Below are positions 22,961 through 35,079 of a DNA stretch of 64,000 bases, piece after piece; position 1 is the stretch's first letter, and each line of letters starts with the position of its first letter. The stretch comes from Orychophragmus violaceus (Eukaryota > Streptophyta > Magnoliopsida > Brassicales > Brassicaceae), in contig CM058240.1 in assembly GCA_030180135.1 (NCBI GenBank), positions 75,697,581 to 75,761,580 on the forward strand, in the 5' to 3' direction. The position numbers and the translations under genes are program-made. The notes under the pieces are model-generated. The model saw only the letters and a program-made list of their open reading frames with translations. It was not told the DNA's origin and did not search any database.

Positions 22961-24449
22961 ACATTAATTTTAGATATTGCAACCAGAAATTGTTCGAGTG
23001 ACCTAAACTGTTCCAAATTATTAAAATCAAATTTGGTTCTAAAGAAAACAAATAATATTATATTTAATTTTATTTTACTAATAAATAGAGCAACTCATAT
23101 TTCTATAATTAAACTCAAATATACAAACGAATCAAAAAAGAAATATTATGATCTTTATAAATCTAAAAATAGTATTAGTGTTAAACATAATAAAAATTGA
23201 ATTAAAAGCTTATTTGAATAAAGAGAAATAATAAATAATAATTTAAAATATGGTTACATTTGAAAGGTTTTAATTTTTTCTATTTTATTAATCAATATAT
23301 TCAATGAAATCAAAGTATCAACAAATTTTAACATATATAAAAACTGTAATTAAAGGATGGAAAATTTAATTAATGAAAATAATTAAATCATAAATTGATT
23401 GATATGAAAATTCTGTAAATGAGAGAATTTTTATTTTTCATAATTATTATATGGTTAAGATTTAAAAAGATTGATGAGAATATTAAAAGAATGTGATTTA
23501 TTAGTATTCAATATAATTCAAAATCTGTTTTTTATTGAGCCTAAAATTAAAAAATGACAAATTTATAGGATTTTAAATAAGATATATCATTTCCATAAAA
23601 GAAAAAATGATTAAATAAATGAAAACCCGAGATCTAATTCAAAATTAATTATTTGGTTGAGCATAAAATTAGGAAATAAGAGATTTATGAGATTTTAAAA
23701 TCGAGATATATCAACCATATAATTCAATACAAAATCTCTCAATTATGAATAAAGTAGGTTAGAAAGGAAAAAATATCTATACAAAAAGATAATAGCTTTT
23801 AAAATATCGTTGAAATAATGAGTGAACTTATTTTATATTCAGCTATTCTTCCATTTCCATTAGCCTTTAAATGGTTGATATAACTGCTTGTAATTATGCT
23901 AGTTGAATGGTTATGCAGTTGAGAATTTACTCAATAAAACTTAACATTATGTTAGTTGAATAACCACTCAACTAACATAATTTAGGATGTTACAGAGAAA
24001 AATGAGAAAATTAAATCATTTATTAAACGAAAATTTAGGATGTTAGGTCAGTGATCAAAAATATTATCATATTTTGGTATTATAAAGTTAGATCATTTAT
24101 TATACGAAAATTTAGGATGTTACAGTGCAAAACGAGAAAATTTGATATGACTGCAGCATTTCATGAGAGGGAAATTGAAGGACATGTGGGACTTGTTTAA
24201 TTGAGCTAATCCTCAAATGAAGTTTGTGACTTCAAAGCGCAGTTAATAATAGAGCAATCTAGCTAATTCTAGTAAGTAGTTTTGGTTCTGCTCATTAAAA
24301 CACTCTCTAGTAAATAAAAGCACACACATAAAGCTAGCAACAGATGGTGTGTCACTTGGAAGACTTGGACGTCAAGGGCTCCATCTATTCCTGACATCAA
24401 ATAGAAAGTACAATAAATTTTGTTTTCGCCGACGACACTTTCTTGAGAT
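22961..24449. other. AT-rich spacer
   Basis: No coding potential. Short duplicated words ACGAAAATTTAGGATGTTA occur near 24030 and 24103. A piece around 23880-23945 (GTTGAATGGTTATGC, then a TTAGTTGAATAACCACTCAACTAA foldback) has a relative at 31415-31500 beyond the LINE. Confidence 0.45.
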
Positions 24450-24462
24450 GAACGGTCAAGAT
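24450..24462 (+). repeat. LINE target-site duplication, left
   Basis: GAACGGTCAAGAT, repeated exactly at 31273-31285 right after the poly(A) tail. A 13-bp duplication is typical of target-primed reverse transcription. Confidence 0.9.
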
Positions 24463-24764
24463 ATTAAACAAAAATCAACGAGAGAGTGGTCCTGCAGGAA
24501 GTATGTTCGCCCTAATTTCCTCTCAACTTTGCTTGAGCCGCACTGTACGGACAACCAAAGCTCTTTGCTCGTAATTTCACCTATCCTTGGTCTCCCTTTT
24601 CCCTTCTGTCCCCTCTTTTGAAACACATCCCTTCTCTCTTTTTTTGTTTTCTACTGCTCTTTCAAGCTCTCTCAAGACTCTTTTCATCAGCCTCCTCTTT
24701 TCCTTCGATTATTTTCTTCTCAGCTCCTTCATCTCTCGTTTCTCTTCTCAGATCCAAAAACTCC

Positions 24765-27122
24765 ATGGCTAAGCGCTTGCTCAAGGGATCTTCCTCTCGT
24801 TACCAGAGCTCTTACCGTGAAGAGCATGGCCCGTCCCAGAGGCGCGAACCTCGTTTTCCTCTGCCTCGTCAGAGAGAGTCTCTCCCTTTAAGGTATGAAG
24901 AAGTTCCGGTGCTGCTCCCTAACCTTGACAACTCGGCTCTGTTGGCCCGATTCAGATTAACCCTCGTTGGCCGCATGTTTAACACCAGTGGAAGAAGCAC
25001 AGAAGCTCTGTTAGCTTTCATGCCCAGAGAGGGTATTTGGAACCTTGAAGGAAGAGTACAAGGGAGAGACTTGGGTAATGGTCGGTTCTGCTTCGATTTC
25101 GATAATGAAGAAGACCTTCTGAGAGTCTTAAGCAGAAGACCTTGCCACTTCAACAAGTGGACCTTTGCTCTAGAGAGATGGGTCCCCAATCTCAGTGAAG
25201 ACTTTCCAGACTCTGTCACCTTCTGGGTCAAGATTTGTGGAGTACCTCTCCAATACTGGATGGAAGAAGCCTTTAGGAGGATTGGAAACTCCTTTGGACA
25301 TGTTGAGGAGGTTGACGAGCATGGGGGTCGTGTCCTTGTCACGGTCAATGTCGCTCAGCCTTTGGTGATGCGCCGTCGAGCTCAGTTTGAGAACGGCGAT
25401 TCTTTCTCTGTGTCTCTGCACTACGAGAAGCTCTTTCGTTTCTGCATTAACTGTCATTCAATCTCCCATGAAGAGAGAAGCTGTCCCATGCCGGTAAGAA
25501 GAGACCAGAGAGTTGAAAGGGTACGTGAAGCTGCGCCCTCTCCAGGTAATCCATCTCTTTCAAGAGATGAGACTCGTCCTGTCGTGGCTCATCCGACTGT
25601 AGAGAGAAATATCCCTCGGGATACCTCCTATTCCCACGGAAATGCAGCTACAGGTGAAGCCTCTGACCGGCTCCATGTGCCAAGAATCTCAAACCGTGCT
25701 TCTGAGCCGTCTCGCCGTCAAGTCCGGCGTCAGATCTTAAGAGACGATGGAAGGGCAGATACTCGTAATCCCAGGAACTCTGGTGGTAACTCGGTCTGGC
25801 AGAGGCTTGATGACTCTAACCGTCCTCCAAACTCCCGTGCCAGAGCTGTCTCTGAGATTTCTTCATCAGGCTCCAGGAAACGCCGTACTGAAGAAGAAAC
25901 AGAATCCTGGGTTCCTAGGTCCGCCAGAAACAGAGGTGAGGCTCCGGAACAAAGGGACCTTCCTCCTCGTAGAAGGGGCGCAGCCTTCGAGAGGCTTTCA
26001 CAGAGATCTTCTCCTCCAAGAGATAATCTGAGTCTCGAGCTATGGCAGGAAAAACAAGTGGAAGTAACAGCTCCGGCGGAGCAGAGAACTGAGCCTGTGA
26101 ATGTCCAAGTCAAACCAAGAGATAAAGGCAAGGCTATCGCCTTAGGTGAAGAAGATCAAGGCCATTTCTCCGCTGTGAGCTCTCCAACAAACCGTATGGA
26201 GATCGGTGAAGGATCCGGACAAGGTGGTCTTCCAACAAATGTTGAGGTGGCTCCTTCACAAACCCTGGCACCAACCGTTCCTCTCACTCCTCACGCCGTG
26301 GAGAATGATTCAGGTGCAAGGCCAAGTCCACCTCATGGTGAGATCTCTCCTTTCCCATCCACTACTCAGGTGCTTGAATCTCATTCTCCCTTCGACAAAG
26401 AGGATAATGAAAACCTGTTTGACAATGATGTAGTCCCTAATGATTGGGAGGATGTGGCTGAAGTTCCTGATGATGCTGAGCTCATTGTGGAAGATACTGA
26501 GCTCACAGCTGAAGATCTGAACTTCATGGAACAATACGAGAAGGAACTGATGACTGTTGACATGGTGAATGATGATCTCCTTGGTGATGATCTTCGTGAA
26601 ACATAGATGAGTTTAGAGCATACCATATCCGAGATTGCTGTCCCTATCTCCTATGGCATCAACTCTTATGATCGTTCGGCTCACTCTCCTTCCCCGAAAA
26701 GCAAACGCAGCCGATCCACGGGTGATGATAGATATCAGTCTCCCTCCAAGATTACACTTAAGAGTGCATCGCAAGGCACAAAGCCAGCAGTAACTTTTAA
26801 GCCTAATACGAAAGCAAGTAGCAATGCTAAGAAGGTGGAGCTAGGAATACCAAATGGAAAGAAGAAAGCTCCCAAAAGTCCAAAGGCTAAGAAAGCTATG
26901 GCATCGAAGAAGCTGAAACCATTTCAGGCCAAGCGTTCTCCAAAAAAGAAGGGAGGTCCAAGTGATGGAGAACCTTCAAGTAAGACCTCGGCTCGTCTTA
27001 AATCTCTCCCTCGTAGTGAGGTGTTGTTTCCTATCTTGTCTATTGTTCCTTCGGTTTCTAAAATTTCTATTGTCAATGCAGGTCTGGTGGGGTCCCAGAA
27101 CCCACCCAGTTCCCGCATATGA
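24765..27122 (+). pseudogene. LINE ORF1 (DUF4283, zinc knuckle), one in-frame TAG
   Basis: The start MAKRLLKGSSSRYQ at 24765 is preferred over the upstream in-frame ATG at 24618, whose added 49 residues look like translated 5' UTR. A DUF4283-like RNA-binding region covers roughly residues 60-220, followed by the zinc knuckle CINCHSISHEERSCP (residues about 227-241) and a long charged Arg/Ser/Glu-rich region ending in acidic repeats. TAG at 26604-26606 interrupts. The same frame resumes at once with ATG 26607 and a Lys/Ser-rich basic tail to TGA 27120-27122. That terminal stop overlaps the ORF2 start as ATGA. Confidence 0.85.
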
Positions 27123-30100
27123 GGACCATTGCATGGAATTGTCAAGGGGCGGGTTCGGTGGATACGTCCCGTCGACTGGAGGAGATGTGTAAAATGTATT
27201 CTCCAGGATTTATGTTTTTATCAGAGACAAAGAACGATCGCTTTTTTCTGCAAAATTTGCAAGTTTTATTAGGTTTTGACAGCCTCCACACTGTGAATCC
27301 GAAAGGATATAGTGGAGGTCTTGCCCTTTTTCATTCTAAGGATTTCCCTGTTAAGATATTATGTTTGGATGATCGTTTGATCGATATTGAGACTATTATT
27401 GATGGAAACCGTGTTTTTATGACCTTTATCTATGGGGATCCGGTAGTTAAATTTCGCGCTTATGTATGGGAAAGACTTATTCGAATAGGTATTTCTCGTA
27501 CGGGTCCATGGTTCATAATAGGAGACTTCAATGAGATCACAGGGAATCATGAGAAAAGTGGGGGGAAAAAACGTTCAGAAGCCTCCTTTCTTCCTTTCCG
27601 AGCAATGATTGAATGTTGTGGTTTTCTTGATTTCCCTTATCAAGGGGATCCGCTCTCTTGGATTGGTCGGAGAAGGAAAGGTCTAATTAAATGCCGTTTA
27701 GATAGAGCTTTAGGGAACGAAGAATGGCACAATATTTTTTCCCACACCAATGTGGAGTATCTTAAGATGTGGGGATCGGACCACAGACCTCTCCTTGCTT
27801 CTATTCTCAATAAACCCGAAAAGAAAAGGAGAGGTTTTATTTTTGATAAAAGATGGATTGGTAAACCGGGTTTGAAAGAAGCCATTTCTGATGGATGGAG
27901 CCTTGGTCCCCCGAGAAGCCATAATTCCTTATCAACCCGTATCCAAAACTGCCGTAAATCCATATCGGTTTGGAAGAAGAGTACCCAGTCTAACTCTGAA
28001 ATTCTTATCAAAGAATTGCAGGCCAAGATTGATAATGCCCACTCTGATGAGTCCATCTCTACGGAAGAAATCCTCGCTCTAAAAAGTTAATTATTGGCCG
28101 CCTATAAAGAAGAAGAAGCATTCTGGGAGCAAAAGAGTAGGACTACGTGGCTCCGGTTCGGTGATAATTTCACAAAGTTTTTCCAAGCCATCACCAAACA
28201 AAGGAGAGCACGTAATAAGATTCTAGGCCTTTTAGACTCCTCAGGATGCTGGATAGATGATGAGGAAGGTATAGAGAAAGTCGCAATATCATACTTCAAT
28301 GATCTCTTCTCCTCATCCTATAGTGGTGAACAAGACTCTCTATTCCAGGACATTCCTGAGATTGTTACTCCAGAAATGAATGCAGAATTAACTCGAGACC
28401 CGACGATAGAGGAAATTAGAAAGGCTTTATTCTCAATAAATCCTGGCAAAACACCGGGCCCAGATGGAATGACGGCTCTATTCTACCAAAAGTTCTGGGA
28501 TGTAGTGGCTCCGGAGCTCACGTATACTGTGAAGGAATTTTTCGCTTCTGGGTCTTTTGATCCAAGACTTAATGAGACAAATATTTGTTTGGTCCCAAAA
28601 GGAGATAAACCCAGAGATATGACAGGCTTTCGCCCGATAAGCTTGTGCAATGTGAGCTATAAGATCATATCTAAAATTCTCAGCTTGAGATTAAAGAGGA
28701 TCCTTCCGGAATTAATTTCCGAGACTCAATCCGCTTTTGTATCAGGAAGACTAATCACAGATAATATTCTTATAGCACAAGAAAACTTCCATGCTCTTCG
28801 TTCTAACCCTTCTTGCAGAAAGAAATTCATGGCTATCAAGACGGATATGAGTAAGGCCTATGATAGAGTTGAGTGGGGTTACCTTTCCTCGATTATGAGA
28901 CATCTGGGTTTTGACAGGAAATGGATTGGTTGGATTATGTATTGCGTCACCTCAGTTTCATATCGCATCCTCCTCAATGGAGTGCCTAGCGGACATATTA
29001 GACCATCTCGCGGTATTCGACAAGGGGATCCTATCTCCCCATTTCTATTTGTCCTTTGCACAGAAGGTCTTATCTCTCTCATCCGAAAAGCTGAGACGGC
29101 AGGGAACATTCAGGGACTTCGGGTTGCCATAGCCAGCCCCCCTACAACACATCTTCTATTCGCTGATGATAGCCTTTTTTCTGTAAAGCAGATACCCATG
29201 AAAGCAAGATTTTGATAGATATCATTAGGACTTACGGGGAAGCATCAGGACAGAGGATTAATTTCTCTAAGTCTTCCATCATGTTCGGTAACGACGTCCC
29301 GCTGAATATTAAAAGTGAAATCAAGAGTATTATAGGCATCTCGCAGGAAGGAGGTATGGGATCATATCTTGGTCTACCAGAACAGATCAATGGTTCGAAG
29401 GCACAAACATTCGCTTTTGTTAGAGATAGAGTGCAAAACAGAGCAAGTACTTGGTCCTCAAAATTCTTGTCCCGAGGAGGCAAAGAAGTTCTTATCAAAT
29501 CCCAAGCCCAAGCAGTTCCAAACTATGTTATGTCTTGTTATCTGTTACCAAAGACGGTATGTGCAAAGATAAGGTCCGTGATATCCAACTACTGGTGGAG
29601 CTCTAATGCTAATAGTAAGGGCATTCACTGGGTTGCATGGGACAAACTTTGTAACCAAAAATCAGAAGGTGGACTCGGTTTTCGGGCATTGGAGGAGCAG
29701 AACATAGCTTTATTGGCCAAAAAATTATGGCGGATTATTAGATATCCTGACTCTCTTTTGAGCCGAATTCTAAAAGGGCGGTACTTTAAGTACTCTAGCC
29801 CCCTAGAGATCCAAGTCTCGAATCGACCGTCTTATGGATGGAGAAGTTTAATGGCGGCCAAACCATTGTTGCTATCAGAACTAAGGAAGACCATCGGTTC
29901 AGGATTTGGTACCAGAGTTTGGAGTGAACCGTGGATCCCCGACTCCCCGGCTCGGGCGCCCAGGTGTATTAGCAATCATAGAGATCCACACCTATATGTG
30001 AATTCACTCATTGATTTTGAAACTAAGCAATGGAAGTTAGACTGACTCCGGGAGCTATTTCCACCTGAAGACATTTCCCTTATTTTGGGGCTACGTCCGA

Positions 30101-31224
30101 GCAAGCTTGTCTCGAGGGATAACTATTGTTGGACCCTTACCAAATCCGGGAACTATACGGTTAAATCCGGATATTGGGCCGCGAGAGATCTCTCTCGCCC
30201 AACTTGTGAACCCCCTTCTCAGGGTCCGAGCACCACGGTGCTCACGGCGCAAGTTTGGAAGATAAAAGCCACTCGGAAGATTAAACATTTCGTGTGGCAA
30301 TGTCTCTCGGGTTTTGTACCTACTTGTGATGCTCTGGCATATCGCCATATTAGTAGAGACTCCACTTGTCCAAGATGCGGGGCGGAAAAGGAAACCATTA
30401 ATCACGCTATCTTCGAATGCCCCCCGGCTCGGCAAGCATGGGCTCTCTCGCCTATTCCATCAGCCCCGGAGGTCTTTCCAGCCTCATCGATCTTCACCAA
30501 CTTGGATTATCTCTTCTGGAGAGCGAAGGAGAGGACAAACAATGAAGAGAATATTGGTCTCTTCCCTTGGCTGATGTGGTTTATTTGGAAGGCGCGTAAT
30601 AGGAAAGTCTTCGAAAATCTTAATGAGGATCCTAGATCGACTCTAGAGAAAGCTAGACTTGAAGAGGAAGCGTGGAGGAAAGCAAACGAGACAGAAGATG
30701 AGGAGGATCACGCTGGAGACCCGACCCAATCCACTATCCCGCCTAACCTTATCTCGCATGTCGGTCTGTCTTGCTTCATTGATGGCTCCTGGGTAGGATC
30801 GGACTCGATCAGCGGGCAAGGATGGATAGTCCAACAAGGGAATGAGATCATCCATCTGGGCCTCAAGGGTTCCAGAAGAAGCCTATCGCCCCTTCACGCC
30901 GAGCTAGACACACTCCTTTGGGCTATGCAATGTCTCCAGAGATTACAGTTGACCAGTGCTTGCTTCTTCTCAAATTGTTTGGAACTTATCAGTATGATCT
31001 ATGACCCAGAAGAGTGGCCTTCCTTTTCTTCAGAGTTAGAAGAATTCCGTGGTCTTAGAAATTCTTTTCCTTGTTTTTGCATTAAGTTTATTAATAGGCA
31101 GTTCAATACCCGTGCTGATAGTCTCGCCAAGAGTGCTAGAGTACGCGGCCTTTTATTTTCCCATGTAAGCTCATCGGTTCCCGATTGGCTATCCCTTGAG
31201 GAGAGCCAAGTACCGAATTCTTAA
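27119..31224 (+). pseudogene. LINE ORF2 (endonuclease-RT-RNase H), broken
   Basis: Starts MRTIAWNCQGAG (APE endonuclease entry), with IGDFNEITG and GSDHRPLLA; a linker with TTWLRFGDNFTKFF; reverse transcriptase with PGKTPGPDGM, FRPISLCNV, TDMSKAYDRVEW, GIRQGDPISPFLF and the FADDS catalytic box; the zf-RVT-like CPRCGAEKETINHAIFEC; and a C-terminal RNase H (CFIDGSWV, HAELDTLLWAM, NTRADSLAK). Breaks: TAA at 28088-28090, loss of one T in a T-run near 29180 just after FADD (frame 2 to frame 1), and TGA at 30043-30045 where Trp is expected. It ends at TAA 31222-31224. Confidence 0.9.
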
Positions 31225-31245
31225 TAAAATGGGGTTTTGATGCCA

Positions 31246-31272
<27 letters not shown>

Positions 31273-31276
<4 letters not shown>

Positions 31277-31285
31277 GGTCAAGAT
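31273..31285 (+). repeat. LINE target-site duplication, right
   Basis: GAACGGTCAAGAT, identical to 24450-24462. Confidence 0.9.
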
Positions 31286-32313
31286 TAGACGTCACCACGC
31301 GTAAGATAAGCTTCGTGGTAGCCGTAACATCAGATCATACTTTATATTACCAAAATATGATATTTTTTTATCACTTATTAAGGAAACATACTCTTAAGAT
31401 TATTGAGGAAATCTTAGTTGAATGGTTATGCGGTTGAGATTTCCTCGATAATACTTTTTTTCCTCAACTCAGGAAATGATTACTCTTATGCGGTTGAGTG
31501 AACTCATTTTATATTTTAAAATTATTTGATCGGATGTTATTCTTCTGATTATCGAAACTGAACCTCATATATATTCAAAAAGAGTATTAACCAAATTCAT
31601 TTTTTACCACCAAATCCATGTCTATAGCAATATAGATCATTTATTCGAACCAAAGATTCATTGGGACAAACGGATCATGTGATGTGAACTAACAACTTCT
31701 TGGCAACAACATTCAATGGGACTTTTAGATCTCAATCTCCTTTCTATATACAAACTCAAACGTTTGTTAGTTCACATCACATCATTAGACCTTAGTTTTG
31801 TGATAACCGAGATTCTTCTTTGATGGGATCAAACGAACAAAACAGAACCAAATAAACAAAAAACATAGAAATTCTTTCAAAACAAATGAGAAGAAGAAAG
31901 CAATTGAAATAAAAACGGATCACTTGATCAATATTTTGATGATCCGGAAGAAAACTTCCACGACCAATGAGAAAAACAAATGAGACAGAAATATTCTAAA
32001 ATTTTTGGAAGATGCAGACGATTGTGTCTTTAAACCACCCCAAACTCTTTTTTTTGTAAAGAAATGAATTAATTAATTAGCTTTAAATCGACCCGATGAC
32101 ATTCCTCTGAATAAGTCGAACCCCAAACCCAATTATTTATTTTTAGTCTTGCCATGTTACACTTCCACATCATCATTATCCGCCTCTAGAGCTTTTTCTT
32201 GACAACATGTCAGCAATCACCCAAAATTACTTCTCATTTAAAGCTATAGATTTTTGTATCTTATCTTCCATTTTTTCTACTCTCCCACCTAGTCATTAAT
32301 CAACCGAGTGGAT
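31286..32313. other. Intergenic interval with a 19-bp inverted repeat
   Basis: No coding potential. A perfect 19-bp inverted repeat, ATGTGATGTGAACTAACAA at 31677-31695 and its complement at 31764-31782, encloses 68 bp. It could be a foldback or transposon relic; I recognise no family. Confidence 0.5.
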
Positions 32314-32315
32314 AA

Positions 32316-33250
32316 AACTTAAAAAGAGAGAAAAAAGCTTCTCTCTTCGGTTAGAGAGAGAAAGCTTCTCTCCGATGGCCGCCGCCTCCTTCTTCTCTCA
32401 CTTGATCTTTCAGAAGGACGGAGGCTAATCGGAGCAGGGTTTTTTTTTCTGATTTCCCTCTTCTTCTTCAATTTTCATCCTTTGTGAGAGAAATCTTTTT
32501 TCCCCAACTGGTTTTGTTTCGATCGAGCTGCTTGTTCTTCAATTCGTTGTTTTTCTTTTTGCTCTTCGATCGAGTTTTTGGTTTTGAATAATGTTTGTCT
32601 CCGATTTGCTGTCATGGCTACTGTTTCTTCCGATCTTCGGAATTTGCTGGACTCTTCCAGCTCTTCTCGCTCTGGCGAGCTTCCTTGATCTCGCTCCCGT
32701 TTCCTCTCCTTGCGTCGTTCTTCTCCTGAGTATTTCGCAGCAATCTGGTGGAGTTCTTCCAGTTCGACTGGATTAATATCGTCTCCGTGCCCTGCTTTAG
32801 AGGACAAGCACAAAGGGGATTCTGTTAGGAGCTATTCTTAACGGCGGCGGCGCCTCCGGCCTTGGGTGGTCTTCTCCGGTGTTGTTGCGGTTGGCTTTTC
32901 TTTGTTGCAGGTAGATTTGGACGGCGGTCTCGGGTAGCGATGTTCAGCAAATGGTCCACGACGGTATGGTGAGTGGGTCCGGTGTTCTACGGCTGCGTTT
33001 TCTTCAACGGCGGTCTCTGGTTCTCCGACGGTGCTCTTCTGCAGACGCGTGTTCTCCGGTGGTCTTTCCTCTGCGACGCGTGTCATGCATGCCGATTCCC
33101 TCAACAGTTGACACGTGGTGGTCTTCTCCCCACGCTTTGTGTTTTGTTGTTTTCGGTATCTCACTGTATTGGGCTTAGGCCCGTTTGTTACTTTTACCGT
33201 GGTCTATGAATGCATTATTGGCTGACAAAAAAAAAACTTAAAAAGAGAGA
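32316..33250 (+). mobile_element. Non-coding poly(A) retroposon 1 (Sadhu-like)
   Basis: Flanked by the direct repeat AACTTAAAAAGAGAGA at about 32316-32331 and 33235-33250. The right copy follows a short poly(A) run (after GCATTATTGGCTGAC). The 900-bp body is GC-richer than its surroundings and begins with CTTCTCTCTTCGG-type leader sequence. Frames of 60-110 codons occur in several phases with no recognisable domains, so it reads as non-coding. Length, poly(A) and target duplication fit Sadhu-type retroposons described in Arabidopsis; the family name is inferred from structure. Confidence 0.65.
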
Positions 33251-33646
33251 TTCAAATTATACGCCGAGTAAAGACGTGTAATTTGTGAACACGCTGTCTC
33301 TTCACCGTGAGGCTAACTGGCTAAGGTTGTGTCTATAGATATGAGTTTATGGGCCCATATAGAATATCTTATGGACTAGTGTGCCCAATAGCCCATACGT
33401 CACAATCAGACAAAACGTGAGTAGTAATCCAACACGTGTAAATGGGAATGGTCACAGGAGCGAGTTGGTGGCTCTCAGTGTCTCATCATTTTGGCTTTTT
33501 ATGTTAGTTTTGAGTTTTAACTCGACTTTTCTCGTTTAGTTTGCCTAAAAATAGCCAGAGATCCCTCTTGATTTGTCTAGCTTGTATAATATATGCAAAT
33601 TACTATCCTACATCTCCCCATAATTTAGAACAAGTTCTTTATAAAT
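33251..33646. other. Intergenic interval between retroposons
   Basis: About 400 bp of AT-rich sequence, no gene or element ends recognised. Confidence 0.5.
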
Positions 33647-35068
33647 TTGTAGAAACATCGAGAGTTTTAGGGCTTTTTCTCTCTCGGGCCCAAGAATCGA
33701 GAATTTGCTCTAAACTATCTTCTTCGCCATAACAAAGCTTTCCCTTCGGATCTGATTGTTTCTCCAGCGCCGGTGGCTTCCTTAGCACCGGCGCCGAACC
33801 TGGGTTTCTTCTTAGCTCTCGTCTTCTTCTTCGTTGCTCTGGTTCTTTGTGTCGTCGTTGATTAAAGGTAGCTGTGGTGGTCGACTTCGGCGAGGTCCTC
33901 TAGCGTAGACGGCGCGGACTCCACGGCATCGTGGTTCTTGCGGTGGAGGTGAGGCGGTCCGCAGCTCTGCGGATGGTTCTCTGCCTCTTCCGTCTCGTCC
34001 TCTCCCGAGATCTGCTCTCTGCAACCTCTACCTTCGTTTTCCCTTTGACGGTGACCTCGGCGTATCCTCCTGGTGGTGCGGCGTGCTCGCTGATGGAGCG
34101 GTGGCGGGAGGTTGGTCTCCCTCTCTCGTCTTTGGTCTCTCCCGCTAAGGTTTGTCTCTTGGCGGTGTGAGGCGGCGAAGAAATCTCGATCCCTTCTAGA
34201 TCTCGGCGGCGGATATAGGATCTAGAGGACGGGTCCTACTCCGGTGAAGTGTGTCGACAGTGGCTTGGGATTTGTGGCAAGTCTTTGCGAGGTGGCTCTC
34301 GCTTTCTCCAACTAGGGCGGATCCTCTGGCGGTGTATCCTTGCGGTGGTGCTGGCGGGTGGCTCGGCGGTGTCCTCCTGCTCTTCCGGCGGTGTGCTCCG
34401 GTGCCGTCACACATCGTTGTGGCCTGGGATTTCCTCCTTTGTGTCTTGTCATGATGGTACGGCAGATGTCGGTAGGGTTTGAGGTTCGTACTTGGGGTGG
34501 CTCCGGGTTGGACCTGTGATGTTTGTGGGACGGGTCTAGACGAGAGATGTAGAGGCGCCGGTTTCTTGGTGCGGTTAATCTGTAGATGTGGGAGCTGGTT
34601 TTTGAGAGTTACGTTCGCTCGGAAATGGCGTTAGAGGTGACTCTCCGATGTCCCGCTTGGGCTTCCTTGTCGACATCTGCGGTTAGTTCGTTTCGAAGAC
34701 CGGAGATCCTGTTAGTTTTCAGAGAAGATGTAGGCATTTCTCTATCGAGGTTTTGAGGGCTGGCCTTAGGAGGATGCTCGTGGCAACTAAGATGTGAGCT
34801 CTAGATTTTCGGATCTATGGCAAGAACGGGGTGGTCCATGAGTTTCGTGTGATTGATGCGTTTTCGTCTGGCTTTGTCTCGATTTTTTAGGGTTTTCTCG
34901 GGTCTTATCCTTAACATTTCATTTCTGTCATGCTTATCGTGCGGGGTTTGTCTATAGATCTTTATTTTCTTTCTTATGTTTTCTTTGTAACCTGTGTTTT
35001 CTGTCAAAAATCCAAAATCGGTAATAAAATTTAACATTTTTATCAAAAAAAAAAAATTGTAGAAACAT
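33647..35068 (+). mobile_element. Non-coding poly(A) retroposon 2 (Sadhu-like)
   Basis: Flanked by TTGTAGAAACAT at 33647-33658 and 35057-35068. The right copy directly follows a poly(A) run preceded by AATAAAATTTAACATTTTTATC. The 1.4-kb body is GC-rich at first (GGCGGTG-rich, 33.75-34.5 kb) and T-rich towards the end. Reading frames are short and lie in many phases with no domain. The structure indicates target-primed retroposition of a non-coding RNA, presumably by LINE machinery. Confidence 0.7.
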
Positions 35069-35079
35069 AGTGTGGTAAT

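Larger units (their letters stand above)
24463..31272 (+). mobile_element. Full-length LINE (non-LTR retrotransposon)
   Basis: A 6.8-kb element bounded by 13-bp target duplications and ending in a run of about 30 A. It has a 5' UTR (24463-24764), ORF1 (DUF4283 and CCHC), ORF2 (endonuclease, reverse transcriptase, RNase H), then a very short 3' UTR (AATAAAATGGGGTTTTGATGCC) and the tail. ORF1 has one in-frame stop; ORF2 has two stops and one frameshift. The intact ends and duplications suggest moderate age. It probably shares its machinery with the poly(A) retroposons at 32.3-35.1 kb, an inference from their shared insertion hallmarks. Confidence 0.93.

Noticed and set aside
24618..24764. Upstream in-frame ATG extending LINE ORF1 by 49 residues
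   Set aside because: The extension is Phe/Leu/Ser-rich, typical of translated CT-rich 5' UTR; the ATG at 24765 starts a family-like basic N-terminus.
33931..34482. Several overlapping frames of 60-80 codons in the GC-rich part of retroposon 2
   Set aside because: Frames lie in many phases on both strands, no domain, and the insert has non-coding retroposon structure.
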